Position numbers and translations under genes: made by a program. Positions 1 through 7,435 of a stretch of 44,490 nucleotides of DNA are shown here, piece after piece; position 1 is the first letter of the stretch; every line of letters starts with the position of its first letter. The stretch spans positions 1-44,490 of the forward strand of contig CAZKTU010000028.1 in NCBI GenBank assembly GCA_964555675.1, given 5' to 3'. The DNA is from CAIWXH01 sp964555675. GTDB taxonomy: Bacteria > Chloroflexota > Chloroflexia > Chloroflexales > Chloroflexaceae. The notes under the pieces are model-generated. The model was not told where the DNA came from and did no database searches. It saw only the letters and a program-made list of their open reading frames with translations.

Positions 1-615
1 CAGGTTCAAGGCCGAGATCGCCTCGATGCGCCTGTAGCCGATCGCGGCCGCCTCCTGGGCATTCTCGTGCAGGAGGGCGAGAACGCGCTCAACCTCGCCG
101 CTCTCCATGAAGACGTAGGCAAAGTTGTTGCGGGCGTTGGCGACCCTGCGGCGATCACCCCGCCCCTCGGCGAGCTCGAGCATCTTGTAGCTGTAGGCGA
201 GGCACTCGGGGAGGTCGCCCATCTGGCCGTGGATGCCCGCGATCCCGTCGAACACATCACAGAGCCCGTCGTCGACCGGCGGGCCGCCCTCCGCGCGCAG
301 GGCCTCAAAGAGGGCCTGGGCTCGCAGCAGGCGCTCCATCCCGCGCGGGTGGTCGCCTGAGCGCATATCGAGGTAGCCCTGAGTGCGCAGGCTGTAGGCC
401 ATGCCGCGCCGGTACGGCTCGCCGTGTTCAACCTGGGCGTCGGCGAGCGCATACGCCGTCTCGGCGAGGGCCATCGCTCGGTCGGTGACGCTATCGCTCA
501 GTTCCCAGGCCAGCGCATTCAAGAGATCGATACGCCTGGTGGCGTCCACGTCGGATACCCCGTCGGTCTCGGCGAGGGCGCGCTCCAGCGCATCGACCGT
601 CTGCAATACAGTCAT
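1..615 (-). CDS. TPR-repeat protein, N-terminal part (runs off left edge)
   Basis: The minus strand is open from the left edge to an ATG at 615, giving 205 residues with no stop, so the C-terminus lies outside the window. The sequence is helical and repetitive, with tetratricopeptide-like stretches such as RRIDLLNALAWELSD, ALAETAYALADAQ, CLAYSYKMLELAEGRGD and RVANARNNFAYVFMESGE. N-terminal TPR blocks of this kind often precede histidine kinase, GGDEF or cyclase output domains, but none is visible here. The frame stays open upstream to an ATG at 738, which would add 41 residues including a hydrophobic LLGLLLF stretch. The 615 start is preferred because the TPR-like part starts right after it; neither start has a clear ribosome site. 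The TPR assignment is by pattern only and the output function is unknown. Confidence 0.6.
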   Translation of the reverse strand, partial: MTVLQTVDALERALAETDGVSDVDATRRIDLLNALAWELSDSVTDRAMALAETAYALADAQVEHGEPYRRGMAYSLRTQGYLDMRSGDHPRGMERLLRAQALFEALRAEGGPPVDDGLCDVFDGIAGIHGQMGDLPECLAYSYKMLELAEGRGDRRRVANARNNFAYVFMESGEVERVLALLHENAQEAAAIGYRRIEAISALNL

Positions 616-805
616 GACCGGGTTGTCCAGGTGTGAGGGGTGCAGCTTAGCGCGCTGTGATGAAGCAGGAAACAGAAGCAGGCCTAGGAGGGAGCTGGCA
701 GTGCCGCCTTTCTCGACGACAAGCTGCCTAACATGCATGATACCATTGATCGTAGGACTTTTTTAGTGGTACTCGTCGAGGGAGTGCGTCTGCGCGCCCG
801 CTCCG

Positions 806-924
806 GCTAAATGCTTCCAACCTGAAGCTGCGTCACGGGAGGGTCGCAGGGAGGGCAAGCCCTCCCTGAAAAACTCCTCTTTCGTCCTACGGCGTGCCGC
901 AAGCATGGCTTGCGAGCATTTAGC
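806..924. repeat. 10-bp inverted repeat enclosing hairpins
   Basis: GCTAAATGCT at 806-815 is the exact reverse complement of AGCATTTAGC at 915-924. The 99 bp between the arms contain the hairpin at 847-868 and the start of the small hairpin cluster. The arrangement could be a small structured repeat unit or a non-autonomous element, but no target-site duplication is evident. Confidence 0.4.
847..868. repeat. strong hairpin, 10-bp arms
   Basis: CAGGGAGGGC (847-856) pairs perfectly with GCCCTCCCTG (859-868) across two bases. It is followed on the plus strand by A residues rather than T, so it is not a normal intrinsic terminator for the plus strand. On the minus strand the T tract precedes rather than follows the stem. 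Confidence 0.5.
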
Positions 925-1041
925 TCGCGGTAACGCCCGACGTTGTCGAAACGACGGACTGCACGTAGCGCTGAGCACGTTGCCAGGTATCAGGAGGTCG
1001 CCAGTGTGGTGAGCCCCGCTGAACATCGATAGCGAGGAACT

Positions 1042-1599
1042 ATGCCTCCCACCCAGATCGCCCTCCTGCGCGGCATTAACGTCGGTGGCAAGAACACGGT
1101 CGCTATGCCGGCGTTGCGCGGCCTCTGCGCCGACCTCGGCTGGCTCGACGTCCAGACCTACATCAATAGCGGCAACGTGATCTTCCGTGCCGACGCCCTC
1201 GCAGCGGAGCTGGAGGCGGCCTTGGAGACGGCCCTTGTCAGCAGCCTCGGCCTCGCCATCGCCGTTGTTGTGCGGCCTGCCGCCGTCTGGCCCGCCTATC
1301 TGGCGGGCAACCCCTTTCCGAACGAGTCTGAGCGCGAGCCGAACCTGGTGATGCTGGCCCTGGCTAAGGCGCCGCCGCGGCCGGATGCCCTCGCCGCCCT
1401 GCGAGAGCGGGCGGGCGCCGGCGAGCAGATCGCTCAAACCGCTGACGCCCTCTGGATTCACTACAGCTCCGGATCAGGGCGCTCCAAGCTCACGCCCGCC
1501 CTCCTGGACCGGCTGGTAGGATCGGCCGTCACCACGCGTAATTGGCGCACTGCCCAGAAGCTCGCGGAGTTGGCTGGAGCGGCCGGGGGCTTCGGCTAG
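1042..1599 (+). CDS. DUF1697 family protein
   Basis: The 185-residue product has the hallmarks of the DUF1697 family: LLRGINVGG at residues 8-16 followed by YINSGNVIF at 40-48. Length matches the usual size of about 180 residues. The family is widespread in bacteria and its biochemical role is not established. The ATG at 1042 has AGGAAC just upstream. The 3' end overlaps the end of the convergent enolase-type gene by four bases. It is probably not part of the catabolic module because it faces the other way and has no functional link to it. Confidence 0.85.
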   Translation: MPPTQIALLRGINVGGKNTVAMPALRGLCADLGWLDVQTYINSGNVIFRADALAAELEAALETALVSSLGLAIAVVVRPAAVWPAYLAGNPFPNESEREPNLVMLALAKAPPRPDALAALRERAGAGEQIAQTADALWIHYSSGSGRSKLTPALLDRLVGSAVTTRNWRTAQKLAELAGAAGGFG

Positions 1600-2708
1600 C
1601 CCATCCGGTAGCGGGCGAGAACCTCCTCGTCGAGGGTGATGCCGAGGCCGGGCTCCTGGGGCACCATCACATAGCCGTCGACCACGGGCAGCCGCTCGCG
1701 CGTGAGGGTCTGGCGGAGGGGGCCCTGCTCTACGCAGTACTCCAGGAGCGAGCTGTTGGGCAGGGCGGCGAGGAAGTGGAGCGAGGCCGCGATGCTGACG
1801 CCGGTCTTGTAGGAGTGGTTGACGCAGAGCCGGTGACGCCCCGCGGCGAGACGGCCGATCTGAATGGCCTGGCTCGGCCCGCCGACCCGGGCCACGTCGG
1901 GCTGGACGACGGCGAGCCCGGCGTCGAGGAGGGCCTGGAAGCCCTGGAGCGTCGTCTCCTGCTCGCCCGCGGCGATACGGATCGGCGAGTTGGCGGCGAG
2001 CTTCGCGTAGCCCTCGATATTGTCTGGGTGCAGCGGCTCTTCGAGCCAGAAGGGGTTGTACTCGGCGAACTGGCCGGCGCGCTTGATCGCCGTGACGGTG
2101 TCGTAGCAGATCCCGGCGTCGATCATCAGGTCGACCTCGTCGCCGAGGCCCTTGCGGGCCATGCGCACCTGGGCGAGGTCCATCGCCTCGCTCGTGCCCA
2201 TCGGCCCCCAGCCGAACTTGGCGGCGGTGTAGCCCTGCTGGGCGAGGCTGCGGGCCAGGTCGTAGGTGGCCTCGGGCGTCTCCTGGAAGAGGATCGAGGC
2301 GTAGGCGCGCAGCTTGTCGCGAAAGCCGCCGCCGAGCAGCCGGTAGACGGGCTGGCCCATGGCCTTGCCGGCGATATCCCAGAGCGCCATATCGATGCCG
2401 CTGATCGCCTGCTGGGCCGCCCCGCCGCGCCCGAAGAAGATCGAGCCCTGGTACATGCGGTCCCAGAGCCGGGCGATGTCGAGGGGGTCCTCGCCGATCA
2501 CGCAAAGCTTCAGGCCGCGGGCGATCCCGTGGGATAGGGGCGCCTCGATGATCGCCTTGGCGACCATCGGCGACGAGTCGACCTCGCCGATGCCGACGAT
2601 GCCCTCATCGGTGTGAACGCGCACGATGAGCGTGTCCTGGGTCCCGTCGCAGCGCTCATCGACGGTGGGGAGCTGCAGCCAGATCGCCTCGACATCGGTG
2701 ATTTTCAT
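1596..2708 (-). CDS. mandelate racemase/muconate lactonizing-type enolase superfamily enzyme (MR subgroup)
   Basis: This 370-residue protein has the two-domain enolase superfamily layout. An N-terminal capping domain contains ISGIDMALWDIAGKAMGQP (about 102-120). The barrel follows, with K164 (AAKFGWGPMG), metal ligands near D197 (MIDAG), E223/E224 (WLEEP) and E249 (AAGEQE), and a probable D271/H298 dyad (QPDVARVGG, VNHSY). These residues fit the mandelate-racemase subgroup, which abstracts a proton alpha to a carboxylate and usually dehydrates or racemises acid sugars. The substrate cannot be named. The start ATG follows GAGGAGC at good spacing. It is the last gene of the minus-strand arm of module A, nine bases after the deacylase. 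It resembles the 34226-35377 paralogue (shared KFGWGP/KMGWGP motif). Confidence 0.88.
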   Translation of the reverse strand: MKITDVEAIWLQLPTVDERCDGTQDTLIVRVHTDEGIVGIGEVDSSPMVAKAIIEAPLSHGIARGLKLCVIGEDPLDIARLWDRMYQGSIFFGRGGAAQQAISGIDMALWDIAGKAMGQPVYRLLGGGFRDKLRAYASILFQETPEATYDLARSLAQQGYTAAKFGWGPMGTSEAMDLAQVRMARKGLGDEVDLMIDAGICYDTVTAIKRAGQFAEYNPFWLEEPLHPDNIEGYAKLAANSPIRIAAGEQETTLQGFQALLDAGLAVVQPDVARVGGPSQAIQIGRLAAGRHRLCVNHSYKTGVSIAASLHFLAALPNSSLLEYCVEQGPLRQTLTRERLPVVDGYVMVPQEPGLGITLDEEVLARYRMG

Positions 2709-2717
2709 TGGGGCTCC

Positions 2718-3746
2718 TCAATCCAGGCTAAAGGGGCGCACCAGGGTGGCGACATTGTCGCCCTGCCTGGTCAGCGGGAAGGCGCGCCGGCTCATCAGCA
2801 TGCCGCTGGTGCGGGCGAGCACGGGCACGGGCGCGGCGAAGGGTTGCTCGAGCGAGTAGATCTGGCCCACGGGCTGGCCGGCCTCGAACCAGGCGCCCAT
2901 CTCGGCGAATGGCTCGAAGATCCCGCTCACCGGGGCCATAATATAGTCGTCGTGCTGGTCGGCCGCTACCACCTGGGCGGGGGTGGCCGGGGCGTCGGGG
3001 GCGCGGTCGACGAGGATGCCCACGTGGCGCAGCACGTTCCAGACACCGCCCTCGGTGATGGCGAGGATATCGGCGCCGAACTGGCTCGCGCTGCCCATCT
3101 CGGTGCCAAGGGTCACCTTGCCGAGCTGCTCGGCCAGGCCCGGCAGCAGCCCGACCCCGCCGACGTCGCGGTAGATGAAGACGTACGGGGCGCCCCAGGC
3201 CATGCCGGCGGCGATCATCTTGCGCATCTGCTCGTCGTCGGGGACGCGGTGCATGTTGACGGAGGGCAGGAAGTGGGCCGAGCGCCCGCCCGAGTGGATA
3301 TCGACGACGACCTCGGCCATGGGGAAGAGCACGCTGCTGACGTAGTGGGCGATCATGCCGGTGATCGTATCGTCGGGGCGGCCGGGGAAGGCCCGGTTCA
3401 TGTTCCGCCCATCGAGGGGCGAGAGCCGGGTGCCGGCCTCCACGGCGGGCCGGTTGAGCATCGGCATGATGATCACGCGGCCGCGCAGTTGGGCCGGGTC
3501 GAGGGCGGCGACCAGCCTCAGCAGCGCCACCGGGCCCTCGTACTCGTCGCCGTGGTTGCCGCCGAAGAGCAGCGCGGTGGGGCCGGGGCCGCCATTGACG
3601 ACCGCGATCGGGACGAACTCGCTGCGCCAGCCGGAGCTATTGACGGATTGGGGGACGGCGAGGGCGCCGAGCTGCTTACCGGGCCGCTCGTAGTCCACGT
3701 CCGCCACGATAGCGCTTTGCGCCAGTTTGGCTAGCGACTCGCTCAT
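2718..3746 (-). CDS. succinylglutamate desuccinylase/aspartoacylase-family deacylase (M14-like), copy 1
   Basis: The 342-residue protein carries the zinc-carboxypeptidase-like motifs of the AstE/AspA family: GGNHGDEYEGP (zinc His and Glu), RNMNRAFPG, and VDIHSGG (third zinc ligand). EMGS later probably provides the catalytic Glu. Family members hydrolyse an N-acyl amide on an amino acid, for example N-succinylglutamate, N-acetylaspartate or, in DoeB, N-acetyl-diaminobutyrate. The C-terminal third is the usual beta-rich domain. Translation is probably coupled to the ceramidase-like gene through an ATGA overlap (3743-3746), and GGAGG precedes the ATG. A paralogue sits on the other arm of module A at 11124. 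The acyl group and acceptor are unknown. Confidence 0.85.
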   Translation of the reverse strand: MSESLAKLAQSAIVADVDYERPGKQLGALAVPQSVNSSGWRSEFVPIAVVNGGPGPTALLFGGNHGDEYEGPVALLRLVAALDPAQLRGRVIIMPMLNRPAVEAGTRLSPLDGRNMNRAFPGRPDDTITGMIAHYVSSVLFPMAEVVVDIHSGGRSAHFLPSVNMHRVPDDEQMRKMIAAGMAWGAPYVFIYRDVGGVGLLPGLAEQLGKVTLGTEMGSASQFGADILAITEGGVWNVLRHVGILVDRAPDAPATPAQVVAADQHDDYIMAPVSGIFEPFAEMGAWFEAGQPVGQIYSLEQPFAAPVPVLARTSGMLMSRRAFPLTRQGDNVATLVRPFSLD

Positions 3747-5122
3747 AAGGCCTCCATGGCGCGGGCCGCGGCCTCGATCGTCTGCTCCAGGCAGCCCGGG
3801 GCAAAGGGCGACTGCTGCTCCTGGTAGAGCCCGCTGCCGTAGCGGTCGCGCGGGGGCAGGTAGCCGACGGTGCCGTTGGTGCAGCCGAGGACGAGCACGG
3901 GGTTGTGGGGGAAGCGTGCCCGTAGCTCGGTCTGCATCTGCGAGTAGGTCTCGTTGGGGCAGGCCACCACCAGGGCGTCGCCGAGGCGCCAGACCCAGAG
4001 CGCCATGGGGTAGACCGGGTCGTCGCCGAGGGCGGCCTGGATGAAGGTCCGGCGCATCGCCTTCTCGGCCTCTGCGCCCGGGTCGCCGCCGTCGGCGCCT
4101 GGGGGGTCGACGGCGGTGAGGACGGCTTTGCGCTGCAGCGGCACGTGGGTCAGAGCGGCCTCCAGGCGGGCGCAGCGAGCCTGAGAGGCGGGATCGATGG
4201 GGCGGTACTCCCAGGTGGCGAGGTTGGCGCCCGAGGCGACGACGCCGGTGTAGACGAGCCGGGCGGCCGGCGGCGGCAGCGCCTCGATCGCCGCGGCCGA
4301 GGCATAGCCGAGCTGGCGCCCGTTGCGGTCGGCCACGGCCGGGTCGCCGACAAAGCCCTCGCGGGGGCCGAGCTCGCCGGCGGCGCCGTAGAGGAAGAGG
4401 CAGGGCGCGCCGAAGGCTCCCGCCAGCACCTCGCGGGTGGCGCCGATATAGTCGGGCGAGAGCAGACGGTTCTTCCAGGCCAGGGTCGTGGGGTGGCAGG
4501 CATAGTTGACCATGGTGGCCAGGGTCGTGCCGTCGTCGGCGGTGATGCGGGCGACCAGGACGGTGTCGTCGGCGGGGCCGGCCGGGTTGTAGCCGCAGAC
4601 GTAGCGGCCGAGGTCGGCGGCCCAGTAGTCGCGGTTGGCGGCCAGGGCGCAGCGCCCGTAGCCGTAGGTGATCCAGGCCGGGACGGCGCGCTCGCGGGCC
4701 TCGTTGATCGCCCCGGCGACCTCGGCGACAATGCGCTCGAGGTAGGGGGCGACCAGTTCGCCGCCGGGCTTGTCCTTGAGCTGGGTGTTCACATTGGCGC
4801 CGCCGTGGGTGTGGGACATGTTGATCAGCAGGGTCGACTCGGCGAGGCCTGTGGCCTCCAGGATGGCGCCCCTGATCCGGCGCTCGTCGGGGCGGTAGGG
4901 GAACCAGCCGATGTCGAGGGCGACAATCACCAGCTCGGGGCCGTCGCCGGCGATTGGGCGCAGGGCGGCCGCGGTGGCGGTGAGCGGGCGGTGCACGCCC
5001 TCGGCGACGTCGTGGCGGGCGGCGCCCCAGGAGCGGGCGTAGATGCCGACGGGCGGGGTTACGTCGCGGACGGCGACGCCGACGGCGCAGCGGGTGAAGC
5101 CGTGGATCTGGTGCAGGTTCAA
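3743..5122 (-). CDS. neutral/alkaline ceramidase-like domain protein without the catalytic serine, copy 1
   Basis: The product matches the ceramidase N-terminal domain family: CAVGVAVRDVTPP at the start, MSHTHGG (zinc His), NYACHPTTL (second zinc His), and C-terminal CPNE and GYLPPRDRY supplying the expected Glu and Tyr ligands. In true ceramidases the nucleophilic serine lies in GDVSPN. Here the matching segment is AAGELGPRE, with glycine in its place, so ceramide hydrolysis is doubtful. There is no obvious signal peptide, so it is probably cytoplasmic. An ATG exists at 5140, but AGGGAGG lies inside that codon run, eight bases before a TTG at 5122, which I take as the start (459 residues). 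It lies between the creatininase and deacylase genes, which suggests amide or ester chemistry on the same imported compound. Confidence 0.75.
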   Translation of the reverse strand: MNLHQIHGFTRCAVGVAVRDVTPPVGIYARSWGAARHDVAEGVHRPLTATAAALRPIAGDGPELVIVALDIGWFPYRPDERRIRGAILEATGLAESTLLINMSHTHGGANVNTQLKDKPGGELVAPYLERIVAEVAGAINEARERAVPAWITYGYGRCALAANRDYWAADLGRYVCGYNPAGPADDTVLVARITADDGTTLATMVNYACHPTTLAWKNRLLSPDYIGATREVLAGAFGAPCLFLYGAAGELGPREGFVGDPAVADRNGRQLGYASAAAIEALPPPAARLVYTGVVASGANLATWEYRPIDPASQARCARLEAALTHVPLQRKAVLTAVDPPGADGGDPGAEAEKAMRRTFIQAALGDDPVYPMALWVWRLGDALVVACPNETYSQMQTELRARFPHNPVLVLGCTNGTVGYLPPRDRYGSGLYQEQQSPFAPGCLEQTIEAAARAMEAL

Positions 5123-5217
5123 CGGTGAGCCCTCCCTCATAAGATCGATCGCGGCGCGGCGCGGCGGCGCCCGGCCGGCGAGGGGCGCCGGGCGGGGCGG
5201 AATCCGGGCCTCACCCG

Positions 5218-6075
5218 TCAGGACGGCGGCAAGGGGCTGCTGGGCGGCGTGGCGTGGTGGTCGATGCGCGGGTCACCCGCGTAGGCCTGGAACTGGGTCA
5301 CCCAGTCGAGCAGGTGGCCTACGGCCTCGTCGAGGATGCGGCCGCCCTTCTCGGCGGTGGCCAGGGTCGGCTGGCCGACGACGCCGCTGGGCGTGTAGCT
5401 GCTGGTCCACTCCACAAGCCGGACAGGGCCGCCCCCGAAGGCGTCGAACCAGCGGAAGCCGGTGGCGCCGGCCTGGTTGTGGAAGGTGATACAGTCCACG
5501 GCCTTGTCCATCTGGACCTTCTCGGGGCAGAGGTGCAGGTAGAGCGAGGTCTCGATCTCGCAGGCGTGGGCGGCGCCGCCGGGGAAGACCGACTCGCGCA
5601 CCGACGGCAGGAAGGCCGGGTCGACGCGGAGCATGTTCCACCACATAAACGAGGCGACCAGGGCGTCGGTCTCGAGCACGGCGCGGCGGCCGACGAACTC
5701 CAGCAGGTGCTCGTTCGAGCCGTGGCCGTCGACGATCACGATCCGCTTAAAGCCGTGGTAGGCGAAGCTCTTGACCACGTCGAGGCAGAACTCGACGAAG
5801 TGGTCGTAGGCGACATGGATGGTGCCCGGGAAGTCCATCGCGTGGATGTTGAAGCCGTATGGGATGGTCGGCGCGACCAGGATCTTGTCGGGCTGGCGGC
5901 GGCCGGCCTCCAGGCAGACGCTGCTGGCGAGCAGGTTGTCGACGTCGAGGGGGAGGTGATGGCCGTGCTGCTCGGTGGAGCCGATGGGCAGCAGGATGAC
6001 CTTCCCCATGGCCACCGCCTCGTTCACCTCAGGCCAGGTGAGGTCGGCGTAGAGATATTTGTCCGCGGCGGGCAT
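5218..6075 (-). CDS. creatininase-family amidohydrolase, copy 1
   Basis: The 285-residue protein has the creatininase signature LPIGSTEQHGHHLPLDVD (about 29-46), with E35, H37 and an Asp in the loop as metal ligands. It also has IVDGHGSNEH and AHACEIETSL, which complete the binuclear metal site. The family opens cyclic amides (creatinine) or cleaves formamide and other C-N bonds in cofactor pathways (MftE, ArfB types). Length is slightly above the usual 240-260. A strong AGGAGG precedes the ATG. It follows the regulator gene by about 50 bases and precedes the ceramidase-like gene, so it is the first enzyme of this arm. The substrate is probably an amide, which cannot be defined further. Confidence 0.87.
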   Translation of the reverse strand: MPAADKYLYADLTWPEVNEAVAMGKVILLPIGSTEQHGHHLPLDVDNLLASSVCLEAGRRQPDKILVAPTIPYGFNIHAMDFPGTIHVAYDHFVEFCLDVVKSFAYHGFKRIVIVDGHGSNEHLLEFVGRRAVLETDALVASFMWWNMLRVDPAFLPSVRESVFPGGAAHACEIETSLYLHLCPEKVQMDKAVDCITFHNQAGATGFRWFDAFGGGPVRLVEWTSSYTPSGVVGQPTLATAEKGGRILDEAVGHLLDWVTQFQAYAGDPRIDHHATPPSSPLPPS

Positions 6076-6126
6076 CCGTCCTCCTATGGTGTAGCGACGG
6101 GGTGCGGGGCAGCCCCCGGCGGCGGC

Positions 6127-7086
6127 TCAGGGCGCGACCAGGGCGGTGCGCTGCTTGTTCAGGTCGTTCAGGCGCCGGCGCAAAAAGTCGATCGACTGCT
6201 GGTCGATCGTGAAGACGACGGTGACGATCGGCTGGGCGATGTCGAGGGTGCTCAGGCGCTCAAGGCAGGAGCGTGTGACGACGATCGCGTCGGCGTGTAC
6301 GGCTGCGTGGCGGAGCTGGGCCTCGTCGTCGATCAGGGCGGGCAGGATCGCGGTTCCGGGGTTGTAGGTCGAGATAATGTGCGACAGGCTCTCGATCGTG
6401 CTCGGCGTGTCGCAGATCAGGCCGAAGGTGGCGACGTGGAGCCGCGCCAGCTCGAGCAGGGCGTCGTGGGTCGGCAAGACATGGACCCCGATCACCTGGC
6501 CGCGGGCGTCTGCCGGGGTGGCCTGGCGCAACTGCCCGAGGTGCTGGAAGGTGGTGACCAGCAGGTCGTAGCGCTTGACCAGGGCGCCGGCGCTGCGCAG
6601 TGCCTCGTCGAGCAGGGCCAGCTCCATGGGGTAGCCGGTGATCGTGCTCAGCTCGGCGCCCAGGGCCTCCAGGTCTTGGCGGTTGCACTCGACGAACAGG
6701 ACCCGCGGCACCTCGGGGCCGTAGATCCGCTCGACCGCGTCGCTCATCACGTCGAACAACTGGGGGCGGTCGACGCCGAGCTGCCTGGCCTCCTGGACGA
6801 GCTGCTCGACGCGCTGCTGCCAGGTGCCCTCGGCCTCCGGCCCTTGGCGCACAAAGGCGCCCCGCCCGCGAGACATATCGATCAGGCCGCGGCGCTCGAG
6901 GGCCTGATAGGCCCGCGAGGCCGTGTTCTTATTCACACCGTAGCGTTGGGCTACCTCGCGCACCGTCGGGAGGCGTGCGCCCTCTTCGTATACGCCCGCG
7001 CGGATCTGCTCCTCGACCAGGCGCTCGAGATCGTGCGCCCGGAGATCGCGCTGCTCATGCTCTGGCGTCAGGCCGTGATCGCTCAT
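6127..7086 (-). CDS. GntR-family transcriptional regulator of module A
   Basis: The N-terminal part is a clear GntR winged helix: LVEEQIRAGVYEEGARLPT, VREVAQRYGVNKNTASRA and LERRGLIDMSRGRGAFV. The 200-residue C-terminal part alternates hydrophobic strands and helices (VLFVECN, LLVTTFQHL, VIGVHVL, TFGLICDTP, AIVVTR, IVTVVFT). This looks like a periplasmic-binding-protein or LacI-like effector fold rather than FCD or UTRA, and I could not assign it. The frame is open to a TTG at 7149, but the ATG at 7086 gives a normal N-terminus and lies about 77 bases after the predicted transcription start. It is the first gene of the minus arm and is divergent from the solute-binding protein gene. Three CAGACA-containing sites in the shared promoter region are probably its operators. 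Confidence 0.85.
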   Translation of the reverse strand: MSDHGLTPEHEQRDLRAHDLERLVEEQIRAGVYEEGARLPTVREVAQRYGVNKNTASRAYQALERRGLIDMSRGRGAFVRQGPEAEGTWQQRVEQLVQEARQLGVDRPQLFDVMSDAVERIYGPEVPRVLFVECNRQDLEALGAELSTITGYPMELALLDEALRSAGALVKRYDLLVTTFQHLGQLRQATPADARGQVIGVHVLPTHDALLELARLHVATFGLICDTPSTIESLSHIISTYNPGTAILPALIDDEAQLRHAAVHADAIVVTRSCLERLSTLDIAQPIVTVVFTIDQQSIDFLRRRLNDLNKQRTALVAP

Positions 7087-7169
7087 GCCGATCGCCCCGT
7101 GCGTCTGTGCCGGCCGGGAAGGTGGCGGATTGGGACAATATTCAGACAAACCGCAGACTGATGCCGCTC

Positions 7170-7198
7170 ACTATAGCAGAACTGGACGGCGATGTCAA
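7170..7198 (-). promoter_or_regulatory. promoter for the module A regulator operon
   Basis: On the minus strand TTGACA (7198-7193) is followed after exactly 17 bp by TATAGT (7175-7170), a near-consensus housekeeping promoter. Predicted transcription starts near 7163, upstream of the regulator ATG at 7086. Confidence 0.7.
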
Positions 7199-7218
7199 CG
7201 GATTGTTCAGACAATCTA

Positions 7219-7247
7219 TTGACAAGGGGCATCTCTTTTGCTACTAT
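7219..7247 (+). promoter_or_regulatory. promoter for the module A transporter operon
   Basis: TTGACA (7219-7224) and TACTAT (7242-7247) are separated by 17 bp. Transcription would start near 7254 and leave a leader of about 180 bases before the ATG at 7436. The leader contains a CCTGGCCAGG palindrome and a CGCCG-T-CGGCG hairpin but nothing I recognise as a riboswitch. Confidence 0.65.
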
Positions 7248-7435
7248 TGCTCTCATTACTCCCAACTGTCTGCAAATTGTCCCGCAACGCTGCGACCATG
7301 AGCGTAGGCCGACCGTTATTGGTCAGGACGAGCACTTCCTAACCTGGCCAGGGAGTCTTCGCCGTCGGCGGTCACTGTCTCCTTTCGAGCGCGCTGGGTG
7401 CCTCAGATTCCACACTGTTGGAAGGAGTTGAGCCC

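Larger units (their letters stand above)
739..1041. other. intergenic region with nested inverted repeats
   Basis: This gap between the divergent TPR and DUF1697 genes has no convincing gene. It holds a near-perfect hairpin at 847-868, two adjacent small hairpins at 899-913 and 912-928, and an inverted pair GCTAAATGCT (806-815) and AGCATTTAGC (915-924) that brackets them. No good -35/-10 pair was found for either flanking gene. An overlapping minus-strand open frame shows only low-complexity composition and is treated as chance. Confidence 0.5.
7134..7281. promoter_or_regulatory. candidate operators in the divergent control region of module A
   Basis: GACAATATTCAGACA at 7134-7148 recurs in inverted orientation at 7267-7281, with 13 of 15 positions identical. 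Between them ATTGTTCAGACAAT (7202-7215) is an ATTGT-4-ACAAT palindrome that shares TTCAGACA with the first site. The three sites frame both promoters: the first is just inside the regulator transcript, the second abuts the -35 of the transporter promoter, and the third lies in its leader. This is the expected layout for a regulator that controls itself and the divergent operon. Confidence 0.6.

Noticed and set aside
847..868. intrinsic terminator
   Set aside because: The stem is strong, but the run of identical bases is on the wrong side for transcription from either neighbouring gene, both of which start rather than end here.
763..1461. minus-strand open frame across the 739-1041 gap
   Set aside because: It overlaps the DUF1697 gene antisense and shows no recognisable motif; part of its length is the hairpin region.
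3743..5122. calling the product a working ceramidase
   Set aside because: The GDVSPN-type nucleophile block is GELGPR; only the domain family can be supported.
5254..7161. 635-codon plus-strand open frame
   Set aside because: It is antisense to the creatininase and GntR genes and has no domain pattern; composition is typical of a GC shadow.
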